Part shown: one piece after another, positions 35,757-47,509 of the stretch
How the letters are laid out: the number at the start of each line of letters is the position of its first letter
Position numbering within the stretch: position 1 is the first letter of the stretch
Source of the DNA: Scalesia atractyloides
Lineage: Eukaryota; Streptophyta; Magnoliopsida; Asterales; Asteraceae
NCBI GenBank assembly: GCA_947069175.1
Contig: CAMTDV010000022.1
Span: 36,421,476 to 36,485,475, forward strand
Length of the DNA: 64,000 nucleotides
Direction of reading: 5' to 3'
Translations under genes and position numbers: made by a program
Notes under the pieces: model-generated
The model's input: only the letters and a program-made list of their open reading frames with translations
Database searches by the model: none
Told to the model about the DNA's origin: nothing

Positions 35757-37270
35757 TTAAGTAGTAGTGGTAACAGGAAAAAGATGCGGGTATTTTTCGC
35801 GCATTGAGTCTTCACGATCCCAAGTAAACTCAGGTCCCCGTTTCGACTCCCAGCGTACCCTAACAATTGGAATACGACTCCGTCTTAAACGTTTTTCTCA
35901 AAGTCCATGATCTCTACTGGTCTTTCAATGAAGTGCATAGATTCATCGATCTGAATATCTTCCAGGGGAATATGGAGGTTTTCATCGGCGAGCACTTCTT
36001 TAAGTTTGACACGTGGAACGTAGGTTGAATTCTGTTGAGTTCTTCTGGTAGGTCAAGCTTGTATGCTACAGGTCCTACTCTTTCGAGTATCTTGAAAGGT
36101 CCTACGTAGCGTGGTGCTAGCTTGCCCTTCTGGCCAAAACGAACTACTCCCTTCCACGGTGATACTTTTAAAAGTACATGATCACCAATGTTAAACTCCA
36201 AAGGCTTTCGTCGTTTGTCTGCATAACTCTTTTGACGACTTTGTGCCGCAAGAAGATTGTTTCGAATTTGATGGATCTTGTCTGTTGTTTCCTGAATCAA
36301 TTCTGGACCGGTGATTTGAGCTTCTCTCAATTTCGTGCCAACATACTGGAGATCGGCACTTACGACCATATAAAGCTTCGAAAGGTGCCATGCCGATACT
36401 TGAATGATAGCTGTTGTTGTATGAAAATTCAACTAATGGTAGATGAGCGTCCCAATTTCCCTTGAAGTCTTTGACACATGCTCGAAGCATATCTTCAAGA
36501 GTTTGGATGGTGCGTTCAGATTGTCCATCAGTTTGAGGATGATAAGCGGTACTGAGGTCTAATCATGTACCAAAGCGGCTTGTACGGCTTGCCATGTTCG
36601 TGAAGTGAAACGACCATCACGATCGGAAATAATGCTTAACGGTACACCATGACGGCTTATGATTTCGCTGATGTAGATACGAGCTAACTTCTCATTCTTG
36701 AAGTCCTCGCGAATCGGAATGAAGTGAGCTGATTTTGTAAGACGATCAATGATTACCCATATAGTGTCATACCCACCCGAGGTGCGAGTAACCCGTAATG
36801 AAGTCCATGGTTATGTTTTCCCACTTCCATACAGGTATTTCAGGTTGGACCAGAAGTCCTGAGGGTCTTTGATGTTCAGCTTTTACTTTGGAACATGTAA
36901 GGCACTTGGAAACGAAAACATCGATATCCTTCTTCATGCCAGGCCACCAGTAGGTGTATCGAAGGTCTTGATACATCTTGTCGGCTCCTGGGTGTACAGA
37001 GTACCGTGTTTTGTGCGCCTCATTCATAAGGAAATCACGAAGGTTATTGTGATCGGGAATCCATATGCGATCTAGATAGTACAGAATACCGTCGGATTTA
37101 GTTTCAATTTTAAGTTCAGCTCCACAAGACAGCTCCTTGCGTACGTCGTTTTCCGTTACTGAAACATGTTGGGCTTCTCGGATTTGATCTTTGATGTCTG
37201 TTATGATTTGTGAACATATAAGACGAATGGAGTTCGCATAACCCTTTCGACTGAGTGCATCGGCCACCAC
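35757..37270 (-). pseudogene. Element C integrase and chromodomain
   Basis: In order on the minus strand: an HHCC zinc finger (HKTRYSVHPG ... CLTCSK, about 36,885-37,025); the integrase core with MDFITG (first Asp, about 36,795), SDRDGRF (second Asp, about 36,605-36,625) and HPQTDGQSE (catalytic Glu, about 36,510-36,545); a C-terminal module with RRKPLEFNIGDHVLLKVSPW (about 36,140-36,200) and PTFHVSNLKKC; and a chromodomain-like tail with VRVRW and GPEFTW, ending at the stop 35,757-35,759. The chromodomain marks a chromovirus, and the overall sequence is Tekay-like. The integrase would insert the cDNA, and the chromodomain would steer it to chromatin marks. Frameshifts near 36,780, 36,560, 36,430 and 35,895 break the frame, but catalytic residues remain readable. 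Confidence 0.9.
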
Positions 37271-39060
37271 GTTTGCCTTGCCAGATGATACCGAATTTCG
37301 CAGTCATAGTCATTAAGAAGTTCGACCCATCTTCGTTGCCTCATGTTTAACTCCTTTTGGTTGAAGATATGTTGAAGACTCTTGTGGTCAGTGTATATTT
37401 CACACTTAGTACCGTAGAGGTAATGTCTCCATATCTTAAGAGCGAACACAACGGCTCCAAGTTCTAGGTCGTGGGTGGTGTAGTTCTTCTCATGAGTTTT
37501 GAGTTGTCTAGAAGCATAAGCTATCACCTTTCCTCTTTGCATTAGAACACAGCCTAGTCCTTGCCCTGACGCGTCGCAATAAACCACGAAGTCATCACAA
37601 CCTTCAGGAAGAGTGAGGATAGGTGCGTCACAGAGTTTTTGTTTAAGGGTTTGGAAGGCTTCTTCTTGTTTGGGTCCCCATATGAAGGGTTTTCCTTTAT
37701 GTGTTAAAGCCGTGAGTGGTACAGCGATGCGGGAGAAATTTGCAATGAAACAGCGATAATAACCAGCCAAACCAAGGAATGATCTTACTTCGGTTGGTGT
37801 ACGTGGCGCTTGCCATTCTTGTACTGCTTTGATCTTTGAGGGGTCGACATGTATTCTCTTGTCATTGACGACATGTCCAAGGAATTGTACCTCTTTTAAC
37901 CAGAATTCGCATTTGGAGAATTTGGCTTAGAGCTTTTCATTCCCTAAGAGTGTAAGGATGAGTCGAAGGTGTCGTTCATGATCAGACTTAGATTTGAGTA
38001 AATGAGGATGTCGTCGATGAAGACTATAACAAAGCGATCGAGATAGGGTTTGCAGACTCTGTTCATTAGATCCATGAAGACAGCTGGAGCGATTGGTTAG
38101 ACCAAATGGCATGACCATGAATTCATAATGACCATAACGAGTTCGGAAGCGGTCTTTGGGACGTCTTCTTCATGTACTCTGAGTTGATGATAACCAGAAC
38201 GAAGTTCGATTTTTGAAAAACAGCTGGCGCCTTGAAGTTGGTCAAGAAGATCATCGATGCGAGGTAATGGGTAGCGGTTCTTGACCGTTAACTTGTTGAG
38301 TTCTCTGTAGTCGATACACATGCGAAACGTTCCATCTTTCTTCTCCACAAAAAGCACAGGTGCACCCCAAGGCGATGAGCTAGGACGTATGAATCCTTTG
38401 TCAGTCAGCTCTTGCAGTTGACTGGCTAGCTCTTGCATTTCGGATGGGGCTAACCTATAAGGAGATTTTGCAACTGGTGTAGCTCCAGGTATAAGGTCAA
38501 TGCGGAATTCGACTTCTCTCACGGGAGGAAGTCCTGAAATGTCGTCAGGAAAAACTTGCGGAAAATATTTTACTACTGGGATGTCTTCGAGTTTCTTCTC
38601 CTTGATTCCCTTTTTGACGACATGAGTTAGGAATGCGACATAATTTTTGCGGAGATATTTTCGGGCTTGAAGACAGGACATTAATTTGAGTCCTTTCGAA
38701 GGGGTTTCTCCAAAGATTCGTAGAGTCTGACCGTTTTAAGAGGAATGCGTATAAACTTTTCGCGGCATACAACTTCAGCATGATGTTGGCTGAGCCAGTC
38801 CATACCAATTATAATGTCAAAGCTTCCCAACTTCATAGGTATGAGGTCAACTGGAAAATCGTGATCGTTTAGAGTGAGAGTACAATTGCGTATAATAGAG
38901 TTTAATGAGACCGGTTTTCAGTCAGCAACTTCTACCGTTATGGATTCCATGAGTTTATCACGAGTTTGGTTGAGGATGGGTTCAAATTCTAAGGACACAA
39001 AACTCTTATCCGCGCCAGTATCAAATAACATGGATGCATAACTACCATTTATGAGAAACG
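37240..39060 (-). pseudogene. Element C protease, reverse transcriptase and RNase H
   Basis: The protease motif MLFDTGADKSFVS lies at about 39,000-39,034, followed by IIIGMDWLSQHHA (about 38,790-38,830). Reverse transcriptase: SPYRLAPSEMQEL, GAPVLFVEKKDGTFRMCIDY, then FSKIELRSGYHQ at about 38,180-38,220, and VFIDDILIYS at about 38,000-38,025. Motif A normally reads KIDLRSGYHQ, but here the catalytic Asp codon is GAA (Glu). RNase H: VVYCDASGQGLGCVL (about 37,560-37,600) and EIYTDHKSLQHIF (about 37,365-37,400). The linker VADALSRKG leads into integrase. Frameshifts occur near 38,130, 37,930 (TAG) and 37,270, and a stop lies near 38,918. Confidence 0.92.
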
Positions 39061-40420
39061 TACCATTAACCACATTGTTGTCAGCCCTAGCTTGATTGGC
39101 GTTGATGTTAAACCTCTTCCTCTTGCAGGTGGAGGAGCTTGGTTAGCCTGGTGTACTGGATTAGCTTGAGCTTGGGCATGGATGATATTCACCAGACGTG
39201 GACAGGTGTTCCTGAAATGGTTCGGGTCTCCACAGTTGTAACAAGCCTGCATAGGTTGCACCATGGGATAGTTGGGTTGGTAGTAGGATTGGGCTCCATG
39301 TTGGGTAGGTGGTAGTAGTAAAGGTTGTTGGGCTTGACCCACTATCTAATGGTGGGCTTGGGTTGAGGGCTGATGGCGGTTCGTTCGCGGAAGTACGCGA
39401 CAAGTTTGAATGGTGTGACCTTTGCGGCCACAGCCGGTGCAATGTTGGCAGGGATGATCTGGAAAGTGATGGTATTGGCAACGGTTGCATTTTGGGCATG
39501 GGCCGGAGTATGGCCTTTTATATGGTGCAGGTGAGGGGGCAACTTGAGTGATGGGTGCAGCAGGGATAGGGAAATTTGTTTGTGTGACAGCAAAGTTTCT
39601 GGTGTTTCGTTTCCTCTTATTAGCAAACTTTGAGGAGGAGGGGAATGGTTTGAAGTTTGGCCCTCAAACGGGGGCTTTCTTTTTCTCGTCCTTAAACTTG
39701 CCGTTGCGAATACGATTCTCGGTAAGCTCGGTAGCTAGTTCCATAGCAGCTTCGAGAGTTACAGGCGAAGTGCTGAGAACTGAGTCTTGAATTTTTCGAG
39801 GGGAGGCCTCGAATATAGTGTTCGACTAAGCAGTAAACTGGGGTGAACAAGTTAGGGACCATTTGGTTCAACTCTAAAAACCGTTTGTTGTAGGAAGTAT
39901 GATCTCCCTCTTTTTGCTTCAACGAATGAAATTCATCCTCTAACTTTTTGATCTCGCTTCTAGGACAGAAGCGTCTCGTCATGATTTCCCTTAACTCCTC
40001 CCACATTAAGGCCATTGAATCTTCGATTCCTCTCTTACCCTTTTCAGTATTCCACCAGGTAAGAGCTACTCCAAATAGTCTCCCGGTTGCGTAACGTACC
40101 TTACGATCCTCGGACAATCGCAATTGAGGAAGGTGTTTTCGATTTCCTCAAACCAGTGGAGGAGAGCAGTGACACCTTCGGTCCCTTCAAATTTCGGGGG
40201 ATCGCAAGACTTGAAGTGTTTGTATTAGCACTTTTTGGGGAGGGTTGTCGACGTTCTGGTCTTCTTGCTGGGGAGGATTGATGGGATTTGCGGTGAGAGC
40301 TTGTTGGACTTGAACTACGATGTCAGGAAGCACCGCGGCCATTTGTTTTGCGATTTGGGTGGCCAATCGTTCGTTTGACCTTCCTGACCTTCTACCCCCA
40401 CGTTGCTGCCTAGCCGACAT
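39061..40420 (-). pseudogene. Element C gag with two zinc knuckles
   Basis: The start ATG is at 40,418-40,420 (MSARQQRGGRRSGRSNERLA). The capsid-like core includes ALTWWNTEKGKRGIEDSM, EIMTRRFCPRSEIKKLEDEF and QKEGDHTSYNKRFLELNQMV (about 39,830-40,080). It is followed by a basic linker and two knuckles, CTGCGRKGHTIQTC (about 39,405-39,448) and CYNCGDPNHFRNTC (about 39,205-39,246), both CX2CX4HX4C. Frameshifts near 40,190, 40,120, 39,790 and 39,400 disrupt it. The close relatives in E (52,614-53,728) and F (57,716-59,097) make the family assignment safe. Confidence 0.9.
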
Positions 40421-41212
40421 CTATAGGAACATACATAAGAAGATTGTGAGTTTAAGGAGTCTTTTTAGGTGTCATGTGTCTTAAAAAAATAAAAATAACA
40501 TAAACATCAATAATGCAACTACATCCATAGGATGTCTTGGGTTTGCTCATGTTTGGGCCTCCAATGTCCCCCATACCATCACCTGTATAGTCATGTGGGC
40601 CCCCATGACTATTGGCTTGGTAGGATTCACATTGGTGTTGGCGGTTTAACACTTGCATCACCCGAATGAAAACCATGAAATATGTTTGCGAGATGTGGTC
40701 GGAGGGTGTCCAGGTGTAGACACAATGACAACTCAAAGTGGGGTTAGCTCACACGACGTTTGGTATAGCATGCTTTGGCCTAATAGGTCCTTCGTACTCT
40801 CATCGTTAGTCCCCAGGTAGGCAAACTGGTCCTTTATTTTGGATTTATACGAATGCCAAGCCTAGACATGACGTTCCGACTACCTGTACTTGTACCCTTC
40901 CAGTTACTACATGCCCGTCATGAGAACTCACTTTGATGTGATTTGAAAATACAAAAATCGTTGCAAAAGTCATGAAATTGTGTGGTGTGTGCTCTCATGG
41001 ATATGATATGTTATGAGAATATGATTCATGATAGGCATTATATAATAATATGTACTTATAAACATGCTTGCATAACATTGAATGTAACAATAAACATAAA
41101 GCATATAAACATCATGAATTTTGCATGTAACACACAAATAATTTAAAAATTCTAATCAACTATAGTATAGGCTCTAAGGGTCTAATAACCTATCTTATAT
41201 CCCTATAGTCAT
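40421..41212 (-). other. Element C 5' leader
   Basis: Non-coding leader between PBS and gag. It shares order with the leaders of F (59,098-59,860) and E (51,790-52,613), for example GGATGTCTTGGG and GTCCTTCGTACTCTCATCG blocks. Confidence 0.8.
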
Positions 41213-41226
41213 GGCTCTGATACCAA
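41213..41226 (-). promoter_or_regulatory. Element C primer-binding site
   Basis: The minus strand reads TTGGTATCAGAGCC, a perfect tRNA-iMet complement, two bases inside the right LTR. Confidence 0.92.
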
Positions 41227-42298
41227 TCTGTCACACCCCGACCCGCAGCGGAATAAGAGTCGGGGCATAATTGGGTTATCACCAAAGCTCATGATGTTTA
41301 CTAATATGTTTCATATTTATTAAATTCAAAATTACATCCTCAATATTCCAAACAAGTTCATACCATTACAAAGAAAAGTAACTACAAAACAATCCAAAGT
41401 CTAAACCGATTTATTCTTCTAAGCCATCCTATATTTTTCTTGCTGCAACCGGATCACATGTATCACGTGTAAAAATGGGGGTTTTTGAGGTCAACAAAAG
41501 TTGACGAGTGAACCTTGTTAGAAAACATTTATTATTGATTTCTTGTTATATTTAATATGGAAAAAAAATTGTGCAATAATCATTGTGAGCAAACGTAAAT
41601 AAACATACAATACAATAACAATAACAATAACAGTAACAATAACAATAACAAACCACCTTGCATGAATATATGACATGAATGATACTGTATATGTTGGCAA
41701 CGTCACGTTCACGCTCATAGGTAATAGGGAACGGACGGCCTATGATGATGTATGTGCGATCAAGGCTCAATCAAACGGAGTCGATCGTACGTTCGCAACG
41801 CCTCGTTCACGCTCATAGGTAATGGGGAACGGCTCACGCTCATAGGTAATGGGGAGCGCGGCCTATGATAATGTATGTACCGAAAATAATAAATTTAATC
41901 TAAACATTAACCACGCAAACAGTTGATACATAATGAATACACATTTGATCATTGATATGATGGATGCACAAGTGTTTAAATGAAATAAATAATATGACAC
42001 ATGATACACCCCAAAAACATGATTAAAACGCGGAATTTGTAGAGATTCACTCACATTGGGTGCGTTCGTTTGACGATGTTGAATGCGCACGAGTTTAGAG
42101 GGTTAATCGACGAGGATTAACTAACCTAAGTAATAACGAAAAGGTACGGTAAATAAGTGGATTTTATTAATAATTTTAATAGGATTTTTATATAAATTTT
42201 TGTGAGTTTAAGGTTATTTTCTAACTTTAAAAACATTATTTTTAAGTATTTTTAATTGATTTTTAAATTAAATAAATCAATAAAAATATAAAAAAATG

Positions 42299-42356
42299 TT
42301 GACTTTTTGGGTTGACCGTTGACCATTGACCATGACTGTTGACTGTTGACCGGTTC
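42299..42356. promoter_or_regulatory. TTGAC (W-box-like) cluster, C right LTR
   Basis: Same array of TTGAC cores as at 34,141-34,200. Confidence 0.6.
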
Positions 42357-42371
42357 GGTCGTGTGTTTGTT

Positions 42372-42449
42372 TGCGCTGAGTGAGGTTCGAACTTGTGACC
42401 TCCCGTACGCGTGCACGCAGCTCTACCAACTGAGCTACGTGTCTAACCC
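42372..42449 (-). other. tRNA-like module 1, C right LTR
   Basis: Same as 34,216-34,293: TAGCTCAGTTGGTAGAGC and AAGTTCGAACC on the minus strand. Confidence 0.85.
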
Positions 42450-42539
42450 GAAATATTTCTGTTTTTAATTATATTTATATACTATTTAATTTATTCAAAA
42501 TTCATTTATTTTAAAAAGGATTTTAATTCTATCAAACCG

Positions 42540-42620
42540 GTGCGCATAACAGGTCTCGAACCCGGGACCTGTTGTTTAACGTTGCACACAGTCCACCGCT
42601 GGACTGTGTGTCTAACCTGG
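42540..42620 (-). other. tRNA-like module 2, C right LTR
   Basis: Same as 34,384 but with the fully paired arms ACACAGTCCA and TGGACTGTGT around GCGG, then CCCGGGTTCGAGACC. Confidence 0.82.
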
Positions 42621-42708
42621 TTAAAATACTTGTTTTTATTTCACTTAACTGGAAGTTTCCGTATTTGGGTTTTATAAAAAGTCTGAATATTGTGACGAAT
42701 CGGAACAA

Positions 42709-42779
42709 GGACAGACTCGAACCCGGGACTCTGTGATTCAAATGCACACAGTCCACCGTTGGACTGTGTGTCTAACCCG
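42709..42779 (-). other. tRNA-like module 3, C right LTR
   Basis: Paired arms CACAGTCCA and TGGACTGTG, loop ACGG on the minus strand, then CCCGGGTTCGAGTC. Confidence 0.82.
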
Positions 42780-43611
42780 AGATATAACCCGATTTATATT
42801 AAGTATATACACATCTAAACTTCATCTTCTTCGTTAACAACACAGACAAACGATTTATTCTACTGTTCTTGTTTAATTCGATTGACGGACATATAATTGA
42901 TTAAAATGAAATGGACAGGGAAGGTTTTGGGAATGAACGTACCGAAATGATGACTTTTCTCAGAACTCCGGCAAAGTCGTCGGGTCTGTTTTATGAACTC
43001 CGTCTGAGCGGACCAATTAACAGTTTTGATTAACAAATTGTGCAATTGAAGGACTAAACAAGAGTTATCAGAGAGTTTAGATGCTCATACCGATTCACAG
43101 CGTGATTTAGAAATTTTCAGAAGTTTTCTGGCGATTGCAGATTATCCGGTATCGTCGTCTGGGACCGATTCTGATTGAAAGGTTTGAGTTAGTAAAGTCT
43201 AACAACAGATAGAAGATGAAAGAATTGAGAAATTTACCGTTTTGATGAATGACACGGTTTTCCGGCGAAAGTCCGGTAATATCAGATAGCGATTCCGATG
43301 ATCAGAAATTAGAGTAAAAGTGAAATTAGAGGTTCTGTGAGTGTTTTTGAGTCGCGAGATGATGATATTGATAGAGTAATTCAGGAAGTAAAAGATTTCG
43401 GTTTCTAACTCCCAAACTCATATGAATCGAAACAATTAAAGACTGAATTTGATTAAGAACGTGCGTCCTAATGGTTTCATCGGTTATTATCAGTAATTGC
43501 GATCACTCAATCGTCTAGAAAGTTGAAAGCCGATGAACGGTTTCAGTTTGGCGCAAAACAGATGATTTCACAGGTGAACTTATGTTTTATTTGTTTTCTA
43601 GATTACACAAA

Positions 43612-43686
43612 GACAGCAAGTGGCGGAGTGGTTACATGTTTGATGATTAAGTCTACCGGCTGACCCGGGTTCGAAACCCGGCAGCC
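43612..43686 (+). other. tRNA-like module 4 (Leu/Ser-like), C right LTR
   Basis: Identical in layout to 35,462-35,536: GTGGCGGAGTGGTTA, perfect T arm CCGGGTTCGAAACCCGG, then a T-rich tail. Confidence 0.88.
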
Positions 43687-43873
43687 CATTTTTATTTTTA
43701 ATTGCTTTATTTTTATTTTCTAACAATTTTAATTTCCATATTCTAAAATGTTTATTAGTTATGTATTGTTTTAAATTAAAATAAGCATTAAATGAGCAAC
43801 GAAAAATTGAAACTGATTATTCGATTAATAAACGAAGCGGGTTTTGAAAACCCGTTTTTCGACAGATTTTACA

Positions 43874-46211
43874 TTCGAAGTTCCCGAATCGTTGACGTTT
43901 TAAATAAATATAACTATATTTATTTTATAAAAGTATTCAAATCTCGACGTTCGAATATATATAATTATATTCGTGTTATACGATTTCCGAATTCTTTCGT
44001 TTGAAATAACGCGCACCTTGTATTCGTCTTGTAAAAGTTTGCCGTTTCGAAATAAATATAAACAATATACTTATTTTTATATCGTCGTTCGAATGATTTA
44101 TCGTGGTTTGAAAACTAATTTCTGAATTTCGACGTTGAATTAAACATAAATAAACATTGTTTAGTTTATAGTCGATTACCGAATCTTGTTATCTTGTAAT
44201 CGCGCTCGTTGAAATGTTGTCGGCTCGTTGTTGAAAGTTTTGATAGCGTCGTCAAAATAAATATATACCTATATTTATTTTATAACAATCGTTTGAACAT
44301 TGGACGTTTTATCCTTGAAATATAACACGTTTTGTATTACGTATTTTTGACGAAAATCGGGTAGAGTCTCCTCTGTTTTTGGACGATCCTGACAATACTA
44401 GTTGTCGATTTATTTATCAAAACACAATCTGCAATGTACGCAAACAATATATAAAATTTCTCGACGTGTTTTGAAAATAATTTTCGCCGATTTATAATTT
44501 CCGATTTATATATATTGACTTCGGTTCGTTTTTAACTAATAATTATCCGCAAGTAGCGTACGTCGATTAAATTGTTATTTTTAAACTTTTTGGCGATGTT
44601 GAATTGTTAACGGGTCGGTTTTGAGCTCGGTTTCGCACGCTAATTATTAATAATAATTATAAACTTATATAATTAAATTCGCGTCGTAATTAATTTTTAC
44701 CGAGTCTTGGGTTGACCCGTTGACCGGGTTTCACTGGATTGACTCGTGTTGACTGGGTTTGACCATTTGACCGTGTTGACTTTTGTTGACCGAACCGAAC
44801 ACCGAACCTGAAACAAACACTTCAATGTTTAAACTGAACCGAAAATTGGTTCGACTCGAATCCCAGCCGAAGATGAACCGAAAAAACCAAACCCGAACCA
44901 ACCAAATTTGAGTCGTTGACCTGTTGACTTTCGTTGACCATGTTGAACCGAATCCCGAACCGAATCTGAACCGCAACTGAACTAAGTTTATTCGAACCAA
45001 AACCTGAATCAAATGAAACCCGAACCAAAACTGCACCATGTGAACCGAAACTGAACCGGAGATGAAGCCAAAACACCGCCGCCGCCATCGCTACTGCCGC
45101 CAGCGGTCGCCACCCGCCGGCGGCTGTCATTACTTTACACCACCGCCATCGCCATCGTCACTCTCTCTCTCTTCGTTGAAATAACCAAACGACACCACCC
45201 ACCGCTGCCGTCAATCGAAACCCCTAACACCGGACCACCCCGAAATCCGCCGCCGCCAGTCGTCGCCGCTGAACGCGGCGACTGCCGCCGCCGTCTATCT
45301 ACCTTCTCTCTCTCTACGCTCTGCACTCTCTCTCTCTCTGGATGAAACGTATATGCGGGTGTGTGTGTATATTAGAAATGAGACAAGGGAAAGGGAGGGT
45401 GTGGGTGTAACCGCCGGAGAAGACGACCGGGACCGGAGGTCGCCGGCGGTCACCGGAATCGGCGACCGGATTCAGAGAGAAGCTGGGGGTTGTCTTGGTG
45501 GTGTGCTAGGGTTTGTTTGTAAGAAATGAAGGGGATTAGGGTTAAGTTAGTTTTTATATTAGGATTTTTAAGCGGGTTGGGCCTAAAGCCGTTATCGTGT
45601 GTTCAAGCCCAATTCGTGTCCAAAGCCCGTTTTCAAAACCGAGTGTTGTGTTATGTCGTAATGCGTTTAATTAGAATCAAAAACACGTAAATGTCGTCGT
45701 TAATCGACCGGCTGACGCGTAATCCGTTAGTTGCGTTAAAAATCGCGTAGTTGCGCTGTTTGTCGTTTCTGAACTGTTTTTCGTTCTGGTTTCAACCGCG
45801 AGTATTAAAATCTGAAAACCAAGCCAAATATATTGTAATATATAGGTGTAACTCGAGTCCGTTGCTTCCGTTCTGTTTTCGGTGCGTTCTGGTTTTTCGC
45901 GTAACTTCCGCGTTGTGCTTTGCGACGTTCAATGATCCAAATTTATCGCGTAATCATAATTTTATGATATATACAAGTATAAAATTCGTGTTTTTAGACG
46001 TTGTCAGTATTTGTTCGGCATCAGTTCGCTTATCGTTCGATTTCGCGTTTAGTGTCTTCGATTATCGCCAAATCGCGTAACGTGAAGCAAGTAGACGTTC
46101 CTAGGCTTTCCAAAGGCATGGTCGAGTTAATTTACGTCTAATTACGCTAATTATAACGGTATTACTGTTTGATATGCGCTTAATTACAACCGGAAAACGC
46201 CGGTTGTCACA
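43874..46211 (-). mobile_element. Element B, right (5') LTR, second part
   Basis: It resumes the B LTR after C and ends CGCCGGTTGTCACA at 46,211. It has a single copy of the 297-bp unit (about 44,044-44,340) and an extra roughly 40-bp CCG/CACC-rich insertion near 45,108-45,150 relative to the left LTR. A TTGAC cluster lies at 44,708-44,792. The target-site duplication TCTTG follows at 46,212-46,216. Confidence 0.92.
44708..44792. promoter_or_regulatory. TTGAC (W-box-like) cluster, B right LTR
   Basis: Equivalent of 27,604-27,688 with at least eight TTGAC cores, retained in both B LTRs. Confidence 0.6.
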
Positions 46212-46216
46212 TCTTG

Positions 46217-46686
46217 TCCACTTTCCCATCCACTGTTTGGGCTAAACCACTATTTTGCCTTATCCATTGATATCTATCCTCTAGTAGAGTAAAATCACCA
46301 CTATTCATAACCACTGTTCTCAACCACTGCTGATTCTCAGTAGCGGTTTCCTTCACAACTGTCATCCATTATCTATCAGAGGTTACACGTGGACAGATGA
46401 TTAGCCATCAGATCTTTGAAACTGCTGCCAACGTCAACATTCACTTTTTCCCTTTATATGTCACTGTTCTATCCCAACAGAGTTTTTACTTGCCGTCTTT
46501 AATTCAAAATTCTCTAAAGCGGTTTTCATTACTCTCATCTTCTTCATTACTCTCACTTCCATCTCCGGTTGTGGCTCTCAACATCAAATTCCCACACAAC
46601 TACCTCCCCACTTTCGAGAAAACCGACACTAAAACTTCATTCCATTTAATAATTGATGTTCTCACATCATCAAATACAAAGACATC
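46217..46686 (+). other. Copia post-pol spacer, right part
   Basis: Non-coding sequence between the B insertion and the additional ORF, with several AACCACTG words. The small ORF at 46,397-46,741 overlaps the start of the additional ORF in another frame and has no recognisable content. Confidence 0.7.
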
Positions 46687-47509
46687 ATGGTTGCAAACGC
46701 ACCAATCTATATACACTCCGACAGCTATGGGCAAATGCTAAAGTTGAATTACAAAGCAAAAGCCATATGCTATCATTTCAAGGTCGCAGAAACCCTTGTC
46801 CAAATTTCCCCATCCTCAATTTCCACAACTTTTGGTCTCAATGACCTAAATGGGAACACTCCTTTTGGCAAGCAGGAATTACATGTTGAGTTCATAGAAC
46901 ATAGGTATGAGGGTCAGTTATCTGGTTTTACCATTTTTAAACTAAACTTTCCTACTGAATGAGGTATTTTTTCCATATCTTACTTACCTTTCTTTAAGCA
47001 AAGACCACCTCATTTAATGAGATTCCACAAAATATTCAATTTCTGGGATATGCTATTTTGACAAAATCTGATTTTAATCTATCCAAGGTATTGTTTATGG
47101 ACTTTGTGGCAAATTATAATAAAATTTCAAAAGATAAAGCTTTTCTTTTATATCCAAGGCTTTTAAGCTATTATTTACAAAAGCAACTTCCAGAAAAAGA
47201 TTTTAAACAATGAGTTTTCTTTGAGATGAAGAGTCTTACTATTGAAACCTTTACATGAATAAAAAATATGGAGTCAAAGGTTTCCAAAACAAAAGTAAAG
47301 GGCGATGAGAAAATTTTGGATGAGTCCACATCTTAAGATCAAACATCTGTTGCTAAGCCTACTGCTCCTAGTGATCATGACACCACAACCGGTGTTGTGA
47401 AACCCACACCAGAATAATCCAAAAAGAAACCATCCAAATCCAAAAAGCCCACCAAAACCATAATTCATAAAAAGGCACCTCTGGAAGATGATGTCCCAGT
47501 GGATAACCT
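46687..47509 (+). pseudogene. Copia additional ORF after pol (SIRE-type), 5' part
   Basis: It starts at ATG 46,687 (MVANAPIYIHSDSYGQMLKL) and reads 91 aa to a stop at about 46,962. The same protein resumes in another frame (IPQNIQFLGYAILTKSDFN ... KDKAFLLYPRLLSYYLQKQL) and then a Lys/Ser/Pro-rich stretch up to 47,504. An extra ORF downstream of pol is a known trait of SIRE-like copia elements, sometimes called env-like; its function is not established, and I see no signal peptide or clear transmembrane helix in what remains. Solo LTR D interrupts it, leaving AACCT duplicated at 47,505-47,509 and 63,129-63,133. Stops and frameshifts make it inactive. Confidence 0.7.

Larger units (their letters stand above)
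41229..43873 (-). mobile_element. Element C, right (5') LTR, 2,645 bp
   Basis: Same termini and internal order as 33,070-35,722. It is followed by the target-site duplication TTCGA at 43,874-43,878, matching 33,065-33,069. The empty site is visible in the left B LTR near 26,472. Confidence 0.95.

Noticed and set aside
36178..36465. Plus-strand ORF opposite integrase
   Set aside because: Shadow of the minus-strand integrase C-terminal coding sequence of element C.
46687..47509. True retroviral envelope gene
   Set aside because: No signal peptide, fusion motif or clear transmembrane segment is seen; only the position after pol resembles env. Described as an additional ORF of unknown function.
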